Assembly (NCBI GenBank): GCA_004335635.1
Contig: QAXH01005753.1
Location: forward strand, 1-53,191
Direction: 5' to 3'
DNA from: Chloromonas sp. AAM2
Taxonomy: Eukaryota; Chlorophyta; Chlorophyceae; Chlamydomonadales; Chlamydomonadaceae
Length of the DNA: 53,191 nt
Both the position numbers and the translations under genes were made by a program. Position 1 is the first letter of the stretch, and each line of letters starts with the position of its first letter. Positions 47,280 through 53,191 of this stretch are shown one piece after another. The notes below the pieces were generated by a model. It had not been told where the DNA came from, did no database searches, and was given only the letters and a program-made list of their open reading frames with translations.

Positions 47280-49701
47280 ATGAGCCGCTGCCATCCATGC
47301 TGCATGCCTTGGATGCACTTCACAGCCACAGTTGTTGGTCAGGCGTGGCTGAGCCAGTGTGCGGCAACCCATGCTGCCCGCCTTAATGCCATAGCTTGTG
47401 GAGCCGGTGGTGTTGTGGCAGTCTCAGCATCTGCCAGGTGCTGAATGAGCCGCTGCCATCCATGCTGCCTGCCTCAAAGCCAGCAATCCTGGCAATGGAG
47501 CTGGTGTTGCACGCTCAGCACCGAACGCTGACTTGGGCAGCAGGCAGTGTTTTGCGGCAAGGTCAGCGTCAGCACGGGTATGGGTAGCTACTTGACAGTA
47601 TGAATAGCTGACTGGTTGAATTCACTTTGCAGCCGGTGTTGATGCGGCAAGGTCAGCAAGTGGATGAACTGCTGTTGGTGGTTTATAACAGCAGCCATGA
47701 CTGTCGTTGTGCCCAGGTCAACAGGCAGCTGTTTGACGGTTTGATGAGGGCAAGGCAAGGTACGGAGGTAAGTTGCAGTGCAGGATATCACTGTCAGGAT
47801 ATCTGCAGAAGTACCCAGCCAGCTCATTTTGGCACACACAATGATGGGCTTGGCCAGGCTAAGCTAGTACTAGATTTGGCTGGTAGAACTGGTTTATTGG
47901 TAGAACAATTGAGAGGGCTAGGGCTAGGGTGTGTCAACCACAGATGTGTATGTTTGTAGAAGCAAAAAAAAAGATGTTTGCCAGTTCTGGGACAATTTGA
48001 CGGGTGGTGAACTTTTTTGAACTTGGTGAGGTAGATATTCGGCATTGTTTTGGTAGCTGTGGCAGGTGTTGATTGAGTTGGCTACGAAGAGGTAACCGCC
48101 TCTTTGTTTATCTGTCGAAATGCAGAACAGCTGTACATGTATCATTGAGCAGCAACAGGAAGAATTACCTCCATCTGTAAGAATGCAGGTTGGCTACTGT
48201 ACACTACAGCTGCATCCCGTCAGTGCACTGCATGCTCAACCGGCAGCCATGTTAGAGATGAACTGATTGCCATGTTCGGGGATCCAGGCCAGGCTCTGGT
48301 GCACCAGTTGCTTTACTGATTCTCGTAATTGTTGGTGTGCACGGGTGGCATGCGAGCGTCTGTATGGTCAGGGGCTTTGCTGACTGATAGGGTTGCTATC
48401 CTCCCACTGTACGCTCGCGACGAGTGCCTGGGCAGTGACTGGGTCCGACACTTGATATCCACTTGTTTGCAATGCACGGCCTCTGACACTGCATACAAAC
48501 ATTATAGACAAATAAATGTACATTGTTTGTCGGACGAGCGGGAGAGTGTATCACTTTTCAACCACTCCACTACTCTACTCTAATGCCCCTGTTTACGCTC
48601 AACGGTGCACGGAGACCATGCACCACTAGTGAGCAGCACTGCCGCATCAGATTTGGCAGGGCAGCAGCCATCAGATCCGGCTTTTGTGTTGTGCACGGCC
48701 CGGGGCTGCACTGGATCATGTCACAGATTGCTCTCCTCATTTTTCTCCTATTTTTTGCTGATTGTTGGGTCGTTGCAGTTCATGGCAGGGTGTTGAGGGT
48801 TTAGTACGCCATCGCACCTTTGGCTCTTCAATTGATGTTCGTGGGTTTTCAAGTGCTCGTAGCAGGCCTGGAATGACAACTGTGGAAACTGCTGCAAGAT
48901 AATAAAAATGGATGGCTTGGTCTCCAGCTTCCTAAACATCCTAAACATTGACTGGTCCCTGACCCTGTCGCCGACTCAGGCCAATACTCTGCTTCCCAGC
49001 CTTTGTTTCTTGTGACAATATATGCGACTCTCTAACTTCAACACCACCACAACACCTGTTGTCCATCCCTTGTGCGATTTACGCACATACGAATACACCC
49101 ATGTTTGCCTGACACACACAGTCATTGTGTGCCCACAGTTCCTGTGAGAACCACGCACAACAAATTGCATCCCAAGGCTCACACTTGCTCCCCACAACGG
49201 GCACTGACAACACCGGGTCCAGAGGTACTCCAGGTATAGTCCCAGGTACTGGCAAACATCCTGTTGTTTGTATCAGCACATCACTCTGTTGAGTGGCACA
49301 TGCTCAGCCGTCTCCATACTCCATCCAAGGCCTGTTGCCTTGGCAGCTGATGAAACGGCCATGGTTCAGTAAAATGTAGCGTGTTTGCAGCAAATGAAGT
49401 GGAGCCGTCTCTTCAAAGCAGATCAGCCCAATGCAAGAGGCAGGATTCTGAATCCATCAATCTTTAGCCAGATATACAGTATTTCCAGTAGTGACATCAT
49501 ATGCAATTCAGAGCCTACTCCATCCTACTCCTGCCCCACGTTTTTATTGGTCCCTGTAAACCTCTACCTGGTCTCTGCAGCCCTAGTTGAGGCTAGTGGG
49601 CCGTATATGATCAAGAATCAAGAACCACTTATCACTCAACAGTGTGCCATGCAAGCCTGCGAGGATAGAGGAGGCTTGTGTCTGGTCATGTCGCCAAGGT
49701 T
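47280..49701. other. Spacer upstream of the RING gene, with possible exons
   Basis: It contains a 32 bp direct repeat CTGAATGAGCCGCTGCCATC (47276 and 47441), degenerate repeats around GGTGTTG..GCAAGGTCAGC (about 47395-47660) and a one-sided MITE end at 47971-47999. Another MITE end, inverted, is at about 49238-49260. One exon-like piece, 47717-47767 (VNRQLFDGLMRARQGTE), has CAG and GTAAGT borders and phase 0; it might be a 5' exon of the RING gene or a 3' relic of the preceding gene. Nothing else is recognised. Confidence 0.4.
47965..47999. mobile_element. MITE-family end, solo
   Basis: An A-run then AGATGTTTGCCAGTTCTGGG and ACAATTTGA is identical to the left end of the full element at 18365. 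No matching right end is found nearby. Confidence 0.7.
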
Positions 49702-52700
49702 ATGACACTACCTTGTGCCATGGACGACGTGAATAGCACTTTAGAGTCAAGCCGCGCTGTTGCACTTAGCCTACAAAGGACACTGCGGTCTGTTATCGGG
49801 GTTCTAGGTCCAGCTGCTGTGGCCCCGTGCTGGGCTCATCACAGATGGGCGCAAGGCAATGCCATTGCTCCATCGGACGGGTCCTACCTGCAGCCCGCGA
49901 ACCTGCAGCAGCTTCACATTGGCGCTTCACGGCTGCACAGGGGCCAGGCTCTCGCAAGCGGGCTGCTGCGAGTTCTTGAGGCCTGGCCAGCATGCAGGCC
50001 TGGCCAGCATGCAGCTGTGCAACAGCCCATCGTGCTTGCCCCTGCGCCCGTCACCATCATACAACTCGATGAAGACCCAGTGCATCAGCCACAGCAAGAA
50101 CAACAACAGCAGCAGCAAGCGCAGCAAGAGCATCACCAACAGCAGCAGCAACAGCAGCAACAGCAGCAGCTTGACATGAAAGCCCCTTCTGCCCCGGTAC
50201 AACTGTCCTCTGAGCAGCTGGAGCAGCTTTTAGATGTGCAGGGCGAGCTCCAGGGCCTGTGCTACGCCATGCAGCGGATTCAGCCTGTGCTGGAGGATGC
50301 ATTGAAAATGGCAGGTGAGGCATGGCCGCATGGAGGTATGGAATCCCGCATTGCACACGTGCTAGGTCAGTCTTAGTCAGGACGGTCCTCTCCGCGGCTC
50401 GTCTTCAGGTTCTTGTTCTTGTCCTGTCATTTGTCCTGATATGGCTTTTTCGGGTGAGCATGCATGTGTGCCGGTTGCCCATCGAAGGGGTGCTTCCTTT
50501 GAAGCAAGGAGACATCTCCCATGCACAGCAAGCCCCATTGCATCGCTTTGGGCCCCGGGCAGCATGTTTACAAGGCAGGCAGAGCGCCCTCCATGTGTTC
50601 TCATTCAACCACACAAGTCAGACGCATGCCTGCGGACATGCCATGCTGCTGGTCCCGCCCTTCACACACACGTCTTAATGCACATGCATGTAATGCTGAT
50701 CCTGCATGCATCCTTGCAGAGTGTGCCATGCTGGAGCATACCAATGCTGAGCTGAAGTTTACAGCACACGATGACAAGTTTACATGTGAGCATGGCTTGT
50801 TGCGGACTGTCAGCAGTGGTTGTGATAACATAGTGGTGGAGCGGAGCGGCACGCTTGCATGGGTTGGTGCTAAGGGACAGCGCTGGCATGCAGCAGCAGG
50901 CAGACTGTTCAACAGGCTGCGGAAATGATGCGGGGACCGGCTGGCCAAAACAAGTTTGATTTTGCTGGAGACAAGACGGGCATCTCTTCTGCATCTGCTC
51001 TCCAAATCAAACTTCCTTACATTTGGGGTAGACATGCGTGACGATAATGCGTTACAGTCATGGCGTGATTACAGAATGATTAATGTGAATGCAGCCTGGT
51101 AGGACGCGTTGATCGCATGTTGGACGTGGAACCATCAATGCGCCCACAGCAAACACAAAATGAGGCAATGACTGCAAAGAAGGCATCAACATTGACCAGT
51201 GTACTGCTGCTGTCTGCCATGCAGGCCCCGTGTGCTTGGATGACGAGGTGTCGGTCCAGGACGCGTTTGCCATCGAGCGCTGCGGGCATCGCGTGTGTCG
51301 GCCCTGCACACTGCGGCTCGTGGACCACAACATCAAGCAGATGCTGCCGCAGCATTGCCCACAGGTGGGGACCTGTCATCTGCTAGTGACGTCTTGGTAG
51401 TGAGGCACAAGTACGAGGTAAATGTTGCTCGGTGGTAAATGTAACGACTGCAGTTCTGTACATCAGTGTGTTCGTACATGAGGATGGGCTGTTGTGACAG
51501 CTGGTGTGGTTGTGGAAGCATTGAAGCAGCGTGTGTGTAGCCTTGAAAGGTGGCTGGATTTAATCATCATGTACATGGAAGACAGGGGCAGGACCTGGTG
51601 CCGGCTCAGAAGGAAACATCAAAGGAAGAGGAAAGTGTGGTTCCTGTGCTGCCTCAACAGGACATCCATTGCAGTGTCATGGCTCGCAAGCAGGACCCTC
51701 ACCCTCGCATGCAAGCATGCAGCTCAATGTGGTGTGGGCCGTTTGTCGTACTGCCTCTCTGTCAGCAATGCATACCAGTAATGTTTTCATGTTGTTACTA
51801 GTCAGGTCTCGATTACTGGTTACTGCGTTGCTTTCAAAGCCTGAGAGCAGTGATAGAGAAGATGGCGTCAAATCAATCATGCATCTGAGCAACATCCGCC
51901 GCGCTTGTGCTCGTCGCGTGCCTGACCGCAGTGCCAGGGCACGCCTTGCCCGCGCTGCCCCATCACGCTGTGGAAAGAGTGCAAGGAGGTGAAGACACGC
52001 TTTGCCCAGCGACAGAAGGAACGGGTAGCCGCCTGCATGCCGCCCCCCCGCAGACACAGGGAGCGAAGTATCAGCAACGCTCAAGCTGATGCTAATGCCT
52101 TCTTGTTGGATTTTGAAGATCTTCAGGCAGAATGGGACCAAGAAGCGGGTCCCAGCCGGCCGCGTGCTGCTCGTGATGGTGCAATTGCGGGGGACGGGGA
52201 GGAAGAGGGGGAACCGGAGGATGCAAGCCCGAAGGTCAAGTGGTGCTGTATGAGTCAGGCAGACATGCGATTACTGCTGCAACCCCAGCAGCTGCAGCAA
52301 CAGCAGATACGGCTGAGGGAGGAGAAGAAACAGCGCAAGAAACGGCGGGCGGAACGAGCAGCGGCAGCAGCTGCTGCAGCGGCTCTCTCACCACCGGTTG
52401 CAGCGGTGGGGCAGTCACGGGAAGCCCGGAGGTTGCAACGGGAGACCGCAGCCGCCGGGGCCGGAAGCGAGCCGGGAGCGACGTACAGCTTACGGGACCG
52501 GGGCGTGCGATCCCCGCCAGGCCGCAGCGGCGCCCGGGGCAGCAGCTCGGCTGTTCTAGTGGACCTGTCCTCAAGCCAGGCTAGTCAGGACGACGCCAGT
52601 GCCGCTGCTGGTGCGTCCAATGCAGCGGGGCGGGGTGGGGACGCGGGCGGTGCCAAGCGCAAGCGCGGGAAAGCGAAGGCTGCAGCAAACCCGGACGATG

Positions 52701-52925
52701 GTGTTAACGACGATGGCGGTCTGCTGCCTGGCTGGGGGAGACCGGGGGCGCAGGCGGCGGCTGATGAAAGCGAGGGGGCGGTGGATGAGGAAAGCGAGGA
52801 AGGGGAGGAGGAGGGGTGGGGCTGGTCCGGCGAGGGCCCGCCTCCCACCTACGAGGCATACATCAAGGCGGAGGGGCTCAGGGCAGCGCACGCGGACCAG
52901 CTGTTCAAGCTCTGTCCCAAATGCG
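49702..52925 (+). CDS. RING-finger protein, probable E3 ubiquitin ligase (3' end outside window)
   Basis: Exons 49702-50314, 50720-50785, 51225-51364 and 51932-52925 join in one frame for 604 codons and continue past the window. The second intron splits the first Cys codon of the RING: ...DDKFT joined to CPVCLDD. The finger is C-x2-C-x15-C-x-H-x2-C-x2-C-x16-C-x2-C (about residues 227-274), with CGHRVCRPC and HCPQC; the last Cys comes from exon 4. RING domains bind E2 ubiquitin conjugases. Before it are a polyQ tract (about 50090-50171) and a helix LEQLLDVQGELQGLCYAM. After it are PCPRCPITLWKECKEVK, a Lys/Glu/Ala-rich helix, a long acidic and Gly-rich disordered stretch, then LFKLCPKCG at the last donor (52926), perhaps a second zinc motif. 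An RBR ligase is possible but unproven. The start ATG at 49702 is tentative; another ATG is at 49720. Confidence 0.8.
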
Positions 52926-53191
52926 GTGAGGCTGCCATGCATACACACATAGACATTGGACATCCTGTTCTGCATCAGTCATGTCTGTGGCACCCTTGCT
53001 CATCGCCAGCATAACTGTGCAGCGCAAATCGTCAAGTGAACAACGAACAGGCAGCTGGGCGTTGTGTGGCCTGCACTGGTCTGCTTTTCAGATCATGCCC
53101 TGTTCCCGTTCCCGAAGTGCAGCCTGTTCCTGAAGTGCAGCCTGTCCCTGAAGTGCAGCCTGTCCCTGGAGTGCAGCCTGTCCCTGGAGTG
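52926..53191 (+). other. Intron and 18 bp repeat at the right edge
   Basis: After the donor at 52926 there is about 160 bp of intron-like DNA and a possible acceptor TTTTCAG near 53087-53093. The last 70 bases are four units of an 18 bp repeat, GTGCAGCCTGTCCCTG(A/G)A, which would encode Val-Gln-Pro-Val-Pro-Glu in one frame and a Cys-Ser-Leu repeat in the frame expected from the exon. Confidence 0.5.

Noticed and set aside
50786..50928. Exon 2 of the RING gene read through to the stop at 50928
   Set aside because: It is open, but the GTGAGC donor at 50786 joins to 51225 to rebuild a complete C3HC4 finger, which chance would not give.

Overview
This window is nuclear DNA of a eukaryote, most likely a green alga (Chlorophyta). 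Genes are split into many short exons, usually 60-200 bp, by GT-AG introns rich in TG repeats. TGTAA, the usual green-algal poly(A) signal, follows several stop codons. Three genes encode plant-type AP2 domains. There are no operons, Shine-Dalgarno sites or bacterial-style gene packing. All genes I could resolve lie on the + strand. Exon models were built by hand from splice sites, reading-frame continuity and family alignment; in each main gene the exon lengths sum to an intact frame.

Layout: (1) 1-3574, the 3' part of a SKI2-type RNA helicase. (2) 4659-10715, a nine-exon histidine acid phosphatase of the lysophosphatidic acid phosphatase (ACP6) type with an N-terminal membrane anchor. (3) 11715-16290, a duplicated and partly triplicated set of 5' exons of the next gene, interrupted by a decayed LINE 3' end at about 12570-13760. 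(4) 15740-25620, a UPF1/SMUBP2-type superfamily 1 helicase with 17 recognised exons and all helicase motifs. (5) 26781-42199, three paralogous AP2 genes, spaced by TE-rich DNA, sharing a distinctive C-terminal module; the third carries a roughly 240-codon Gln/Pro/Ala minisatellite. Between the second and third lies a broken family B DNA polymerase fragment of Polinton/virus type (about 36115-36845). (6) 44849-47279, an unrecognised gene with charged helical exons and an MQP repeat tail. (7) 49702-52925 and beyond, a RING-finger gene running off the right end.

Functionally, the window holds two RNA or nucleic-acid helicases (SKI2 in 3'-5' mRNA decay with the exosome, and a UPF1-like enzyme), a lipid phosphatase, a local family of putative transcription factors and a probable E3 ubiquitin ligase. 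Nothing suggests they form one pathway. The accessory material is the most unusual part: a MITE-like inverted-repeat family with the terminus TTTGCCAGTTCTGGGACAAT sits mostly in introns and spacers, two other short dispersed repeats recur, and the 5' exons of the helicase have been copied and remodelled. No tRNA, rRNA or CRISPR array was seen. A 44-base run of N (38475-38518) is an assembly gap.
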